Assembly: GCA_916613615.1 (NCBI GenBank)
Contig: OU744736.1
Coordinates: 9,497,724-9,561,723 of the forward strand
Length of the DNA stretch: 64,000 nucleotides
Reading direction: 5' to 3'
Source of the DNA: Steromphala cineraria
Lineage: Eukaryota; Mollusca; Gastropoda; Trochida; Trochidae
The position numbers were made by a program, and so were the translations under genes. Below the pieces are notes generated by a model that was not told where the DNA came from, made no database searches, and saw nothing but the letters and a program-made list of their open reading frames with translations. Positions 23,585-36,645 of the stretch are shown one piece after another. Each line of letters opens with the position of its first letter. Positions within the stretch are counted from its first letter, which is position 1.

Positions 23585-25050
23585 GATCCGCCATCTGCAT
23601 TTTTCTTTGTCCGAATATTGATATAAAGAATTATATCATCTATAAAAAGTACTTGAATTCAAGGAGGGTATTTTGTCAAAACCTATGTTGCAAAATGACA
23701 ACATCTGCATGTTAATTGATTTCATAAAAACGATGAAGTGAACGCCATTCATGCATGAATTCAGCAAAGTATTAATGAAAAGTTACCTTGGACTTGAAAA
23801 AGGAATTACTTTCTCTCACAAATTGCTTTGACATTGACATGTCACAACCAGGTGGTAGTGGACGGCAATATTGTGGCTGACAAGGGCTATCATAGCCAAG
23901 ACAATTGGGTAAGGGCCGTTTGACCAAAACTCTTCTGCAGATTATAATTAGCTTCTTCTGTGAGCAAAAGTACACAAAACTGTCATTATGTTTACGCACA
24001 GTACTACCAAGCCACTTTACACCTCTCCCACATCTGTGATCAAATCAATGTAGGAGAGGAAGGGAGTGTAGTTAACAACCCTCGGTCAACAGAGATTAGC
24101 TAGGAATCGTATCACACATATACATGCAGCTAGCACTTTGAGGGATCATTTCGATCACCAAATTTAAGTACTAGTTTATTTTGACTTACTAAGGTCGTTA
24201 AATTTTAGATTTAGAATGAGTGTAAAGATATTATTCAGGAGCACATTGCTTTCTCTTACTCAGTTAAGTGACGATAAAGATTATCTCAACTGTATCCAGA
24301 TGAAGTGTTGATCTCCATCTCAATCATATACCTCATAATAATGGGGTTTATTGAAGCACATGTATGACTTCACATGATTATTCATTTCATAGGACTACCC
24401 TTCAACTACAAATACATAGAGCTGGTGTTTTAAGTGCTTTCACTGGAAATCATTTATTTCAGAACGTGAGTCAATATAACTATTATTCCAAGTTGAGCAA
24501 GAAATTAATGCATTTAACCCTCAGGGAAACGCAATTATTTGGGAAAGAAATACTGACGTCAGAAATCTTGTTTGTTCCGGTTACACAAAACATTGTGCAA
24601 ATTAAGATTTTAACTGTCAAATATTTAGATTTTTTTAAAGAAACGAGCACACAAATTGAGGTAAAATGACAACTTTGCTTTAGGATATTGTATCTATGAG
24701 TATCCTTTTGATCTGTTTGATTTCAAAGCCTTTTTTAACATTTACTATAATTTGAGTATGATAATGTTTTAGCTATTGCGTTCAGCGAAGTACGATGATG
24801 CATGACAAAGTGTGCTTAACTGTCTTTTTTTTCTATTTTATGTTATATATTCTTATTAATTTAATTGGTTTTTTTTTATAGTAACGATTAGTTTTTCTAG
24901 TTATTCATCATCTTCTGTACTCGAAAGTAAAATTCCTTCTTGGGGATAATATCTATTGTAATGCCATTGAGCTGTTCTGGATCTTAGGCGTTGATGTTAG
25001 TATTAGTACTATTATTACGTCACATGAAGGTTTTTTTGCTTAATAAATGC
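23585..25050 (+). repeat. Dispersed repeat R, copy 1
   Basis: Long non-coding repeat that recurs at 48435-50365 and 63345-64000. Landmarks: CTTTGTCC...ATTGATAT, GACATTGACATG, the core near 23985-24120, TTTAGAATGAGTGTAAAGAT, CAGCGAAGTAC and CTTGGGGATAATAT. It carries an open frame at 24364-24669 whose counterpart is partly open in the other copies. Amino-acid changes between copies are frequent, so I read it as chance openness. This copy shows the empty sites of the MITE in copy 2 (near 24136) and of the Ngaro in copy 3 (near 24172). Confidence 0.8.
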
Positions 25051-28000
25051 TTTAATAAATAAGGCTTTGATAGATTAATTACGACATTAGATAAACTAAT
25101 ATATTGAGGTGGTCTAACACATCTTCATAACGTATGTTCGATGATTTTTTCGTATACCTCATGAGTAAGTGATAATTTTTCATAATTTCCCTCTCTATTA
25201 ATGTAAAAATAGTCAAATGTTTAACGTGAAGTGATTTTGAATTTACGTTAATAAGTCAGCATTGTGCTGGTGAATTTTCGTAAATTCTTTAGATATTTTG
25301 TAACATTGAATAAAGTTTGTGATGGTTTTAAGCGAATAGAAATCTGCGAGTGACAATCTATAACAAATCTATATCAACGGATAAAAGCACAAGAAAGCTC
25401 CCATACAATGTTAAGTATTATTAGTTCATTAATCCATTGTGAAGGTGAAAAAGACTGACACACTGGTATTGAGCTCGAAAAGCAAAAATGATGTTGGATG
25501 TGCTGAACTTACTTCTTAGGGAATTCTTTCCCGGTTTTAACATCTTGAATAGGCCTCTTGAAATAATTGATTTAGTTCGAATATTGCACATAAAATATAT
25601 CATGTCATTCACCTGTAAAATATCATTGTGTCTCTGGTATATAAAATATAAGTATTGTCTTGTTTGTCATGTAGGGCATGGCATGCCCATGTTTTGTGCA
25701 AACGTGATAAATTTAAAGTTATTCAAAGCACCATACTTTCATTGTCACAAAACAAATGGGTTCATGAAAACTGTAATAGAATTCATCAGCTTGTCTGAAT
25801 GTTGAATATGTCATATAGGTAGCTCAGACAAACGGATATTATTGTCAGAGTCAGATATTCATTCAATTATTTCTTCCAACATGACACACTCTGCAGATGG
25901 TAGTATTTCATTGATAGACAGATTTACAATATTTATATTCACTTAAGTTATATAACATTCATATCGACATTATTTGGTTTGCTGCATATTCATGTGGATA
26001 AAATCCTTTCATGAATACTTCTTTGAAGTTACAGAACATTCATAGGAACATCAATTTTGTTTTGACGCTGATTCATTTTGAGAAAATCCTCTCATGAATA
26101 ATTTCTATCCCTGTACCTTTGCTGGTCTCATAGAAGAATACATTTACATTGGAACCCTCATCAGCTGGGCCCTCAAGCAAAGCGGAGGCGGTAAGAGAAA
26201 GGAAGGGGAATCGAAAATCAGTCGCAAAATGTACGATATATTTCGCACATGTACTTTCTGGTCACTTTGCAATTCCAACGCTGATTCATAATGCTCTGCG
26301 TGTGTCCCTTCTCACAGTAGCCTGGCAGATGGTGACACTTATAACACTTTGAGGGGGAAATTGCTGTCTTTTTATTAATTGTTTCTGTGCCCACATAATT
26401 TGATTCACTTTCAAATTCACTATCCTATTAAGATGCAGCTTATATTCATCCAACTATTAATGTCTGAAATATTGCACAAGAGGCGATAACCTCCAATCCA
26501 CTCACTTACCCCTGTAGTTAGTTTTAAACTCCAATGAAACAATTCCTCCAATTCAATTCGCCTACTTTGACCATTGTTTTTTTAATCAATGTGAAAATAT
26601 GGATTTATATATGGATAAATATTTCCTTACTTATGAGCCAGTCAACTACAAGTTATGCATTTACTAAAAAGCTGTGCATACCATAACTATCACTACATGT
26701 AGACTACATAAATAGCAGTAGCTACACTACTATAAGAGTCTTTAGCTAGTTAATCAGACACAGTTGACATCAAGTACTTGACCCTAATTCAAATGGACAT
26801 AAGTTCAGACGAAGTTTGGCTACCAAGGCATATGTCTGCTAACTGATGTCAAGTTGACCAGAGTTGACAGATCAATCAAGCCCAGTTCCTTGTTACAAGC
26901 TCAAGCTTAGCTGATCATTAAATGAGATTATCAAACTAGGCTGCTTGTTCATCAAAGCTTTTCTTACATGGTAGTTAATGTCCCTATTAGTTTACTTTAC
27001 AAAATAAGATAGGCATACTAGAGTCAAAAGGTTATGTTTAACATTTTGCTTTTTCTATGTATAAAAAGATATCAGACTCCTGTTTCATACTTGTACAAAG
27101 TGTTTCTACTAGCAGGAGTACTTTATTGATTTATTGGTTAGGTTTTTAAACCAAAACAATTAGAGTTTCTTAATTAAGTCTTTAAAAGATCTTTTGAAAT
27201 GTCATTCATATAGATCTCAACATTAATTTATTACAAAACATCAAGGATGTTATTCTTCTCTCGATAAACTCCAATAAACACAATGAATATTTAAGAAAGA
27301 GTGGGGTCATAATACAAAATATTGTTTTGACATTAACAAGTTGATAAAAGTGTAGACCAAGAAACATGGATGACAAATACATTATAAATTGATATGTACA
27401 ATATTTACATAGTAAATAATTTCATGGGTACAAAATATTCATTCAGTGTAACAGTTAAGGAGATATGGTTTAAGCTCTTAAGCATTAAATTAAAAGTGTA
27501 AAAGAATACTTTCACACAGTGAGGAATCTTTAAAAGAAAAGAAAATTGTGTTTCGGCTCCGAAGAGAAATGAAAGCATGTCTATTTCTTCTTGCATTTAA
27601 AAAATTACACAAGTTTCAACGTCAAAGTTAAGGAATTGTTGATTTCTACATTATAGGGATGTTTGGCAATATCTGAACCATACTATTTGGAACAGAAGTT
27701 TTATGTGCAGCATCTTACACGTGGAGTGCTTTAATCAAAGAACAACAAGGGTGTCAATTAACAAGCTGAAGTCTTCCAAGATTTTTTAATTTAAATCAAA
27801 ATTGTCGCTATTCGTATCAAATTCCGTGTTTCATTTGTGGTTGTCAAACTGGCAGATGGTTAAAGTAATATTGTCATTTACAATGCCAAATTATGCTTTT
27901 ATGGATTTAATGAGAGCTCCAGAGGTCATAAAAACAAGTTTAATATCTGATAATGACTAAAAGAACCTGACAGAAAACAACATGTTTGTTCTGCTCACGG

Positions 28001-31000
28001 GAAAGTTGAATCCAATTGATGTCAAATCTTACAAAGAAATATCACTAACCTAATATCTTAAAGCGATTCCAGAAAGAATGATTTTAATAACGCATCCCTT
28101 GACATTTGTTTCAAGACAGGCGAACCATTTAATTGAGATCCAAGATTTCTGGCTGGAAAAACTAAATTCATCATTTTATTAAACAATGAAGTTTGTTTTA
28201 ACAATTGTGCTATTTATGAGACAATAACGACAATGATAGTACATATCATTGGAAAAAGTTATACTCAGTTAATGAAAGAATACAAATAGATTTGCTTTAT
28301 CAATTTGCTACCTATAATAAATGTGTACAGCACTACAAAAATTGTTTATTCATTATTTCTGTAATTCATAACTTCATAACCGTTTTTTTACAGAACTGTT
28401 TAGCATCAGAATATTTACTTTGACTTTTGATAATTAAATTTGATGAATGTTTGGCTTTCCAAATACTATCATATGATAACCTATGTCTTTTTCACAACTT
28501 TGACTGCCTAAATTTTGTCAACACTTCCAATATAAAGTATGCAAATATTCGAAGGTTTTGTAGTTTGATGTGCAAAATACCACGTCTATAAAATGCCAAT
28601 TCAACAACTTTTGACAATGAATATTTTGCACAAGGATAAACCTAAATTAAGTCAAGAATCCATTGATTGCTTCAAACTATTTTAAATTCTATTTATATAT
28701 AAAAAAAGTTTTAAATTTTCTTCTGAAACATTAAATTCTTAAGTTCAATTTTCATAAGATTTCCGGCGATGATATAAATAAGTACGAACCACTTAACAAT
28801 CTCCTTAACAATAAGATTCATGCTGTGATAAGGTCAAAATACTATCATCATTTCAGGTTTAATGTGTGTAAGTAGAAGGGTAATTGTACACATCCACGAT
28901 TGGCGTTGATAATGAGAAATGGAACACAATATCTTCTTTTGAAATTACCATTGATAGCAATTGCTTTAATTGTATTCACTCGGAGGCGTATATCTTATGT
29001 CTTTAACTTGAATATGAATATGAATTTACATGAAGAAATATGAATAAACGATAGCTAGTGACGCTTGTCCAATTCCCATTTTAGCTTCAGAGGTACTGAT
29101 TTTTCATGAATACAATTTTGTAACCGTAGCAGTCATGACTCATTTAAGTGCTTCTGGAGTGTTCAATCGATCAGATTTCACAATGTATTGCTGAATACAT
29201 TTCCTTAATTTGCTATGGTTGTTTTTGAGATTGTTGCTTGCCATGTTACTTAGATATTTGCGACGATATTATGAATTTCAAAGTTTTTTTTATTTTTCAA
29301 TATTTTAATTTCATCTGAGGTTGTAGTCATTTGTACCGAGTGTTATACTCTGTTGTAATATATCAGATGCTATTTTTTTGTGTTAAGCGCTGTTAACCTA
29401 CAACATTTTAAGAGCCTTGGGAAGTTTTGAACTGTCAAAATCAATGAGTGTTTAAACGTGAGACCATTGGAATTGTGCAATATATATGACAGCCGTGTAG
29501 ATAATTAGCACAAGTAGCACTTAAGGTTTGCTTTTTAAAGAAAAAGGAAGAAAGGGCGATTATCCGAGTTTTGAAAAGTTATTTATGCAAAAGTCGGTTG
29601 CTAAGTTAAACATGAGCTTTTGTTTAATCAGAAAAGTTTGAAAGGAAAGAGAAATTCATCCCCATGAAACTTTCAACCAATCTTTAGTCTTTGACTGTAT
29701 TTGAGCTTTTAATAGGGAAAAATAATTCTTTGATTTTCTTCAGATCCGACTTCTAAGATAACAAATTTATTTTGATGAAATGTTTCATCATTCAAAATAT
29801 TTACTTTTTGGCATCCTGTAAATCAGGTTGTTTTCATGTAACTCAATTAACAATTAATGTTCTTTCACATATGATCTCTGTGCATATGTACTGTTCATTA
29901 CAAGATATCTCCATCACATTAATTTGATTCTGGTAAAGAATGAAAAAAATGGAATCTACATTTTATATATCCTTCTCTGTCTTCTGCTAACTGTTGAACT
30001 ACTGCCCAAGCGGCGTTTAACTGCAACTTACTCACTTATATACAAGGGCATTTTATCAACATTAACGTTGGTGATAGAAACTAATACATTGAGTGATCAA
30101 TAGACAATGGAAGCGAGTTCAACAAGGTCATTCCTCTGAGATAAGCTGGGAATTGCGACATACTTGTGACTTTCTGTCGGTTTAATGTATCCTAATAACA
30201 TTTCATTTACGTAGTTGCTTGAGCTTCATTAGCATCCTAACTTTAAGAAAATAAAGATGTTATAGTTGTTTATCCACTGAAGAAGGGTTTTTGTATAAGA
30301 AAAACATTTTGTGTGTGTGTTAAACTCTTTGGAATGGTTTATTTTCCTTTGAAACATTACTCCATTAAGAATTGTCAGGCAAACAACTCATAAATAATCT
30401 GTCAAAGAAATGCAAAAAGACAATATCCAATCCATGGAAATCCTTAACATATCTCCGGGCTCTATCACTTCCACATTTGAACCTTTTTCAACAAGGTTTG
30501 CTTTCATTCTTTTTCAAATCCGAAATCTTAAATAGCACTAGCTAGAAATAATCTTCTGAATGCAGATTAATAAAGTTTTCGTATGTCACTCAATCATCTC
30601 ATGAAGTGTCGCTTGGAGGAAACTGGTTTAAACCACAATGGGATAAAGGTGTTTCAGTATAAAATACTCAAACGGATTAGTGATTTCCCTCTTCAATTAA
30701 CAATCAATTTAGCTACAAAAGATCAGACATTTTCAGGTCTCTTAATCTGTTTGACAAACTCGATATCAATATATTCAACTATCAAATGTCCTTAGAAAGG
30801 TCCTCGTGTTCGTCTCCAAAGATGTTTAAAACTGTTTATAATTAAATGAGGCAGAAAGGGTCGATAGTCATTGTATTATTGATATTTGATTAATTTGTTT
30901 GATCCTAATAACGTCATACCTTGTGGTATTCTGTAATCTATTTGACAAGTTTGAAGTAATCTATCTTCCATGTTTTAGACCAAATGTGTGTCTTCAAATT

Positions 31001-31007
31001 ACACCCT
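25051..31007. other. Six kilobases without recognisable genes
   Basis: AT-rich DNA with only short, random-looking open frames. Fragments related to the dispersed repeat core lie near 27705-27790 and possibly 30085-30165. I see no exon, RNA gene, satellite or long inverted repeat that I can support. Confidence 0.6.
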
Positions 31008-31011
31008 GTAT

Positions 31012-31755
31012 TGTTTTGTGGAGATAGAAAGGAGACAATGTATATATATGTTTTGTAGAGTTATGAATGTTACGAGAATTTAGATAATGGGTTATACAAT
31101 GAAAGTGGACATAGAAATAAAACTGCAAAATACATTTGCAGTTATTACACAAACCCTGGCGGATATAATTAATGGCCTGTCAGTCGAACAAGGAGTTTAG
31201 GGACAGATTTAAGGTGGAGTACGACTCGGTATATTTTGCGTAATGAATTACTTTAGTGTAGCATGTAATATTAGGAAGATAAGTAGATTGCCGGATCGAC
31301 AAGAGTCATGTAGATGGTCAGAAGCAATAAATAATAATTAAAAGATAGCATAAAGGCAAAAGGGCGGAGAAGTATTGATTAGTAGGGAACTTAGATATAT
31401 GTAAGTGACAAGTGTTTTAAGTTAGGAAGACTGAGAGGGGAGAAGGGTCGGGGGTTGCGGAGAGACCAGAGGCCGGGAAAGGAAGCAGACGACGTTAGCC
31501 TGGGGACCCGACTCAAGATGCAGGACATAGGACGGGTGAATATGTTAGGTTAGGTTAAGGATAGGGTTAGGTTAGGTTAAGGATAGGGTTAGGAGAGTGA
31601 TTACTAAGATCATGAGATTGATGTATCAGTGAATGTTGTTAAATATAAAAAGGTAAAATGTTATTTAGCGTAATTATTGATAGAAACAGAGTAACCTCTG
31701 TGCAACAAGCGAGTTCCCCTGGGCCAATGGGCCCTAGTACATTCGCAATATAACA
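31012..31755 (+). repeat. 5' LTR
   Basis: 744 bp, TGTT...TAACA. It contains a TATATATATG stretch about 25 bp from its start and a GGGTTAGG-type run at 31544-31593. Compared with the 3' LTR it lacks about 60 bp (3' copy 44182-44245) and shows scattered substitutions. Confidence 0.9.
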
Positions 31756-32075
31756 TGACGGAGAATGCGGGGTTCTATTAACTTTTTAGCTTGGTAGTTA
31801 AATGTGTAAATGCTTTAAATTAATTTAGGATATTTTATGTGTGTATTAGAATGTATTTTATTAATGTATTAGGTTTGATGTGTATTTATTTTGATTACGA
31901 TTGCAAATGAAGTTAATTAAGGCAATGCCGGGCTTGAATTACAGTCAGAATATTGATATTGCAAAGGCAGAAATGTTAAGATTTTAAAGTAAAAATATTG
32001 GCTTCGAGTGAAGAAAGTTCTCTGGATATGAGTTCGGTGGATTAAGGTTAGATCAATTAGGATGGAAATTTAGAA
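31756..32075 (+). other. 5' leader of the Ty3 element
   Basis: Untranslated leader between LTR and gag. The primer-binding site should start right after the LTR at TGACGGAGAATGCGGGG. It does not begin with the usual TGG, so I cannot name the tRNA primer. Confidence 0.5.
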
Positions 32076-34129
32076 ATGAGTAGTAATGGTCCTTTCAATA
32101 CTTCTCGTTCCAAATTGGGTGTAGTCGATTCAAAGGAAAACAATTTTGCTAAGGATATTGAAGGATCAATTTTTAATAAGAAATATGAGTACCCGTTGTC
32201 GCCAGACACGAGTTTTGAAGAAGACATCTCAATTGACCAAGAGAACATTCCATTTGTGCCCATTGTGAAAAACTTTGGTGTTCGCATTGACTCCAGTCTT
32301 AGTATGGAAAAACAGGTACAAGAGATCTGCAGAATTGGTAATTTCCATCTGAGGAACATTGGTGCCATAAGACATCTGATAACCAAAGATGCTGCCACAG
32401 CCTTGGTCCGCGCTCTTCTATTCTCAAAGCTAGACTACAGCAATAGTCTATTGTCTGGAATACCACAAGAACTAATATCAAAACTTCAACGTCTACAAAA
32501 CACTGCTGCACGCATTGTGACTCGTACACCCAAGTTATGCCACATACAGCCAGTTTTAAAGTCACTCCACTGGCTGCCTATCCAAGCCAGGATAGAACAC
32601 AAAATTCTCACACTCACTTACAGATGTCTGAATGGTACAGCACCACCCTACCTCTGTGAGCTGATTCAACAATACAATCCAAGCAGATCACTAAGATCAG
32701 AAACTCAGTTCCTCTGTATTGTCCCGAAGTGGCGACTTAAGGGATTTCTATACAGACGATTTGCCACTCAAGCTGCAATCCTCTGGAATTCTCTCCCTGA
32801 AGAGTTGAAAAGATCCCCAAGTCTTGACATCTTCAAGTCAGATCTGAAGACCCTACTCTTCAAGAAACATTATGACTAGTGGACAACTCACCTTATGTAG
32901 CGCTATGAGCATACCTTCTGGCGTGGAATTTAGCGCAATAATTGAACTCATTATTTATTATTAAGACCGTTTTGTTAGGAAAGGATTGGGAACAGTAACA
33001 GTTGATATAGAGAATACAAGTAGAGAATATTTTAACAGATAAATTGGAATCAGGAGATACGAGTTTACATTATAAAAGGAGAGATAGTTTAGTAGCGACT
33101 TTTAGGCGAAAAGGACAGGAGGATCGGCGAAATTTAGATTACCAGGACGAATTAATATTTCAGAGTGTTCCAGACCAGGAACTATCTTTTAGTCAATCTT
33201 CTGTGCACATTCCAGATAATATTCCTAGCGAAATGGCAGATAGTTCGTTGTCTCTGGAGTATTTTGATGGTAGCGACCATTCCCTGGCTGCAGAGTTCCT
33301 AGGTAGATTTAATCATTTTGCGGAATTTAAAAATTGGTCAGATAATCAGAAAATTAAGGCGTTTCCTTTGTTTTTAAGAAAGAGTGCGTATTTATGGGTA
33401 CAAAATTTAGAATCTGATACAGGTGATGAGTTTATAGATTTAGAAAATAAATTCAAAGAGCGTTTTATACATGCTGTGCCAAAGTGGACTTTAGTTAGGG
33501 AATTCCAGGGTAGGAAACTTAAGCCAGGCGAGACTTTAGATCACTATTTAGCCGATCTGACAAGATAAGCTACTTTACTAAGCAAAACGGAAAATGATAT
33601 ATTAGATATATTTGTTAATGGCCTTCCCAAAAAAATCAAAACATTAGTCATACTACAAAAACCAAATTCGCTGGCAGAGGCAATGGAAACAGCTCGTTTG
33701 GCGGTGAGCATGCCCGAGGAAGAAGTGTCTGCAAGTGTTGTACAAGGTTGTTTTGGGCGCCTAGAAGCAGTATGCAATAGACTCGAAAATGACACAAAGA
33801 ATAAGTTTCAGGGTCATGGGAGCAATGGACGTCGGCAGGAGTGGACCCCCAGGGTGGGCAGAAGAGAGTACAGCCCGCCCGGTGAACAGTGGAGAGACCG
33901 GACCCCAGGCCGCATGCAGGCCCCGCCTGCACAATGGGAAGGGAGCGCCGCCTGGAGGACCGGTTCCGAAGTTGGGAATACCAGGACGTGTTTTCGCTGT
34001 GGACGGGGTGAGTTTAACACGTCTCATTTGCCAAATTGTCCGGCTAAGAATGTTAAATGTTTTAATTGTGGTAAAATAGGTCATTTTAAAAGATTGTGTA
34101 GGGCGCCGGTGAAAGGACAGTCACGGTGA
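32076..34129 (+). pseudogene. gag: Ty3 gag (capsid and nucleocapsid), interrupted
   Basis: Likely start ATG at 32076 (MSSNGPFN). About 60 N-terminal codons run without a stop into an inserted LINE (32259-32965), and gag resumes after it. The capsid-like part (33044-33568) has the retrotransposon gag signature region FLGRFNHFAEFKNWSDNQK ... LWVQNL ... ERF. An in-frame TAA at 33566 separates it from the nucleocapsid part (33569-34129). That part ends in an atypical Cys-rich CFRCGRGEF segment and a classic zinc knuckle CFNCGKIGHFKRLC (CX2CX4HX4C) that binds genomic RNA. Gag ends at TGA 34127-34129, followed in the same frame by protease. Confidence 0.8.
32259..32965 (+). mobile_element. 5'-truncated CR1-like LINE inserted in gag
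   Basis: The stretch 32259-32879 is open in the same frame as gag and encodes the conserved C-terminal part of a CR1/jockey-type reverse transcriptase. Visible motifs are KLDYSNSLLSGIP, LQNTAARIV, LHWLPIQARIEHKI, PPYLCELI, ILWNSLPEEL and FKSDLKTLLF. A short 3' untranslated region follows (GCGCTATGAGCATACC) and a TTATTTATTATTA tail at 32950-32965. The catalytic YxDD and endonuclease are missing. No clear target duplication is seen, which is common for CR1. It post-dates the Ty3 insertion. Confidence 0.85.
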
Positions 34130-34789
34130 CTAGGTTGCCGTAACGTCAGGGGGTTAAGAAAAGTAGACTGGACGCGCGGGGATTTTAACTCAAAGAAATC
34201 TTTTATTAACAGGAAAAAGAAAGTTGGTAATAATAAATACAGGGGACCTAGTCCTAGGGTAAAACATAGAGGAACAGCTTCGTCGGGGATGACGGATCCA
34301 GATTTGGGGATGCAGGTTCAAGTTATGATAAAGGGGTATGCATGGGACGCCATTATTGATACCGGGGCGTCAGTATCGATAGTTACAGAAGATTTTCTAA
34401 ACAATTTGGGATTGTTACAAGATGGGTGTCTGAAGGAACCGGACGTCAAAGAATTGAAGGGTATAGGAGAAAATATATTTCAAGTATTAGGTCAGAATAG
34501 TATACAATTTGAACTAGGTGACAGACAATTTGAACATTCATTTCATGTGGTTAAACATCTTATATTCCCGATATTTTTAGGTTTGGACTTCCTAAGGTTA
34601 AAAAGGTTAATTATAAATTTCAGGAATAATACAATAGAATTGCCACCCGATCAGCAATCCGTTCCTGTGTGTAACATTGCAAATAGGAACATACATGTAG
34701 AGCGAAAGGGCGAAGGACAGCTTATTGATATAGAGAAACCAGTACGGGTTCTTAAACGAACGGTAGTACCTGCAGCTTCAGAAATGTAA
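34130..34789 (+). CDS. pro: Ty3 protease domain of pol
   Basis: Aspartic protease that would cleave the Gag-Pol polyprotein. The active site DTGASVSIV (about 34358-34384) and the second conserved segment FLGLDFLRL (about 34578-34604) are present. The frame is continuous with gag through the TGA at 34127. The first 53 codons are a basic linker (SFINRKKKVG) with no internal stop; the first ATG is at 34289, so translation is more likely by readthrough than by a separate start. A frame break after 34789 separates it from RT. Confidence 0.8.
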   Translation, partial: LGCRNVRGLRKVDWTRGDFNSKKSFINRKKKVGNNKYRGPSPRVKHRGTASSGMTDPDLGMQVQVMIKGYAWDAIIDTGASVSIVTEDFLNNLGLLQDGCLKEPDVKELKGIGENIFQVLGQNSIQFELGDRQFEHSFHVVKHLIFPIFLGLDFLRLKRLIINFRNNTIELPPDQQSVPVCNIANRNIHVERKGEGQLIDIEKPVRVLKRTVVPAASEM

Positions 34790-34892
34790 ATACGAGTTTA
34801 TATACCTTGTTTTTCGGATGTGGAGGATTTTTTATGTGAACCTTTTTGTGTCAACATCGCACGATGTAAATATTTAAGGCGCAAGATGTGTA

Positions 34893-36553
34893 GTGTCAGC
34901 TCCAAAAGGGTTAGCCACGTATCGAATATTGAATCCACACAGTGAACCAATTATTCTTAATAAGGGCCAGCAAGTAGCTATGTGTTGTAATATTGATAAT
35001 ATTCAGATAGATCATTTACCAGTCACTGGGAGTAAAATGAAGGATAGTGGTAAGGAAGAATTATCACAAGAAGAGGTTGATCGAATGATTTTAGAGCTAG
35101 GTTTAGACTTTAAAGATAAAAATTTAAGTGAGGAACAAGTTTTAAAATTGAAAAGATTAATAGAGGAGAATAGAGATTGTTTTGCTCTTTCGTTATCAGA
35201 ATTGGGTAAATGTGATATTTTATCACATAGTTTTAAAGTAGGGTCAAGTCCGCCCGGTTGTCAACGCTTCTATCGGGTAAATCCACAAGTTCGGGCAGAG
35301 ATTAGTAGGCAAGTTAATGAGTTAGTTAAATTAGGTATCTGTGAGCCTAATTATACTATTTCATGGGCATTCCCTGTCATATTAGTTAAAAAGAAAAGTT
35401 AACAGATAGACCGCAGGAGTACAGGTTAGCGATTGACCTGAGATTGGTAAACAGTTGCACTCAAACCAGAGAGATTGCGCCTTTACTGAGAATAGAAGAC
35501 ATTATTAATTGTCTTGGAGAAAAAAGACCAACGTATTTTTCTACAATAGACTTGTTCTCTGGATATTTTCAAATACCACTTACTAAGGAATCACAAGATA
35601 TCGCTACGTTTGTTACGCCAGATGGGGTTTTTAAGTTTAATCGTATGCCATTTGGGTTATCAGGGGCACCTTGTACATTTTCTAGGGTAATTCAGGAGGT
35701 TTTCAAATCTTTAAATTGGAAGACTACTTTGTGCTATTTGGATGATATGATTTGTTTCTCAACATCGTTTGAACAACACTTGAACGATTTGAGGGAAGTT
35801 TTCACTTGTTTACGAGAAGCAAATCTAACAGCTAAACCAGGCAAGTGCGAATTTGCGTCACGTGAGGTTAGATATTTAGGCCATATTTTTTCTGAAACCG
35901 GTATTCAAGTTGACTCAGATAAAACAAAATTAATAGAAGAATTCCCAACGCCAAAAAGCCCAAAACATGTTAGATCTTTTTTGGGACTGTCCGGCTATTA
36001 TCGCCGCTTTGTGAAGGATTATTCGAAAATAGCACATCCACTACATCAGTTATTGCAGAAGGATGAAACCTTCCATTGGGGTAGTGAACAAGAACAGACA
36101 TTTAGGATATTGAAATCGGCTCTAGTCCAACCTCCCGTATTAACATTTCCAAATTGGGATAAGCAATTTATTCTGACGACAGACGCCTCTCTAAACGGCT
36201 TAGGATATGTGTTAGGCCAAAATGATGAGGATGGAAAGGAACATCCAATTGCATATTCAGGTAGAAGTTTATCACACGCTGAGAAAAATTATTGTATTAC
36301 AGAGTTAGAATTATTGGGTGTTATCAGTGGGATTCAACATTTTAAGGAATATTTGTCAGGTAGAGAATTTGTGATTATGACTGATCATAAAGCACTTCAA
36401 TATCTTACCAAAAATAGGCCTAAGTCAGCAAGGCTTATCAGATGGTCTTTATTTTTAGGTGAATATAATTTTAAAATCAAATATCGGCCTGGAAAGTCAA
36501 TTAGTTATGCAGATAGTTTGTCGAGATGTGATCACTTGCCACCTAGTTCTTAA
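34893..36553 (+). pseudogene. pol: Ty3 reverse transcriptase and RNase H
   Basis: RT fingers (CQRFYRVNP ... GICEPNYTISWAFPVILVKKK) end at a frameshift near 35395-35405. The palm continues in the frame 35444-36553 with TIDLFSGY, FNRMPFGLSGAP and the catalytic YLDDM (residues 98-102 of that frame). The connection domain ends in VRSFLGLSGYYRRF, then RNase H shows TTDASLNGLGYVLGQ, ITELELLGV and MTDHKALQ and ends YRPGKSISYADSLSR. Apart from the single frameshift all catalytic residues that I can see are intact. The enzyme copies genomic RNA and degrades it in virus-like particles. Confidence 0.9.
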
Positions 36554-36645
36554 AATATTCTTGAAGATATTGGCAATTTATTTTTGCGTGAGAATAATAG
36601 TCAAGACAGCTGTAGTGATAATGTAGGTGTAGGTTCATTCCTGAG

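Noticed and set aside
24364..24669. 101-codon open frame with counterparts at 49770-49976 and 63527-63802
   Set aside because: All three lie in copies of repeat R; the amino-acid similarity follows DNA similarity, replacements are frequent and no domain is visible.
25051..31007. Possible host exons in the longest TE-poor interval
   Set aside because: Open frames are short, AT-rich and without family resemblance or convincing splice sites; short exons cannot be excluded from sequence reading alone.
33648..34084. Several minus-strand and alternate-frame open frames over gag
   Set aside because: Shadows of the nucleocapsid frame, which has the zinc knuckle and fits the element plan.
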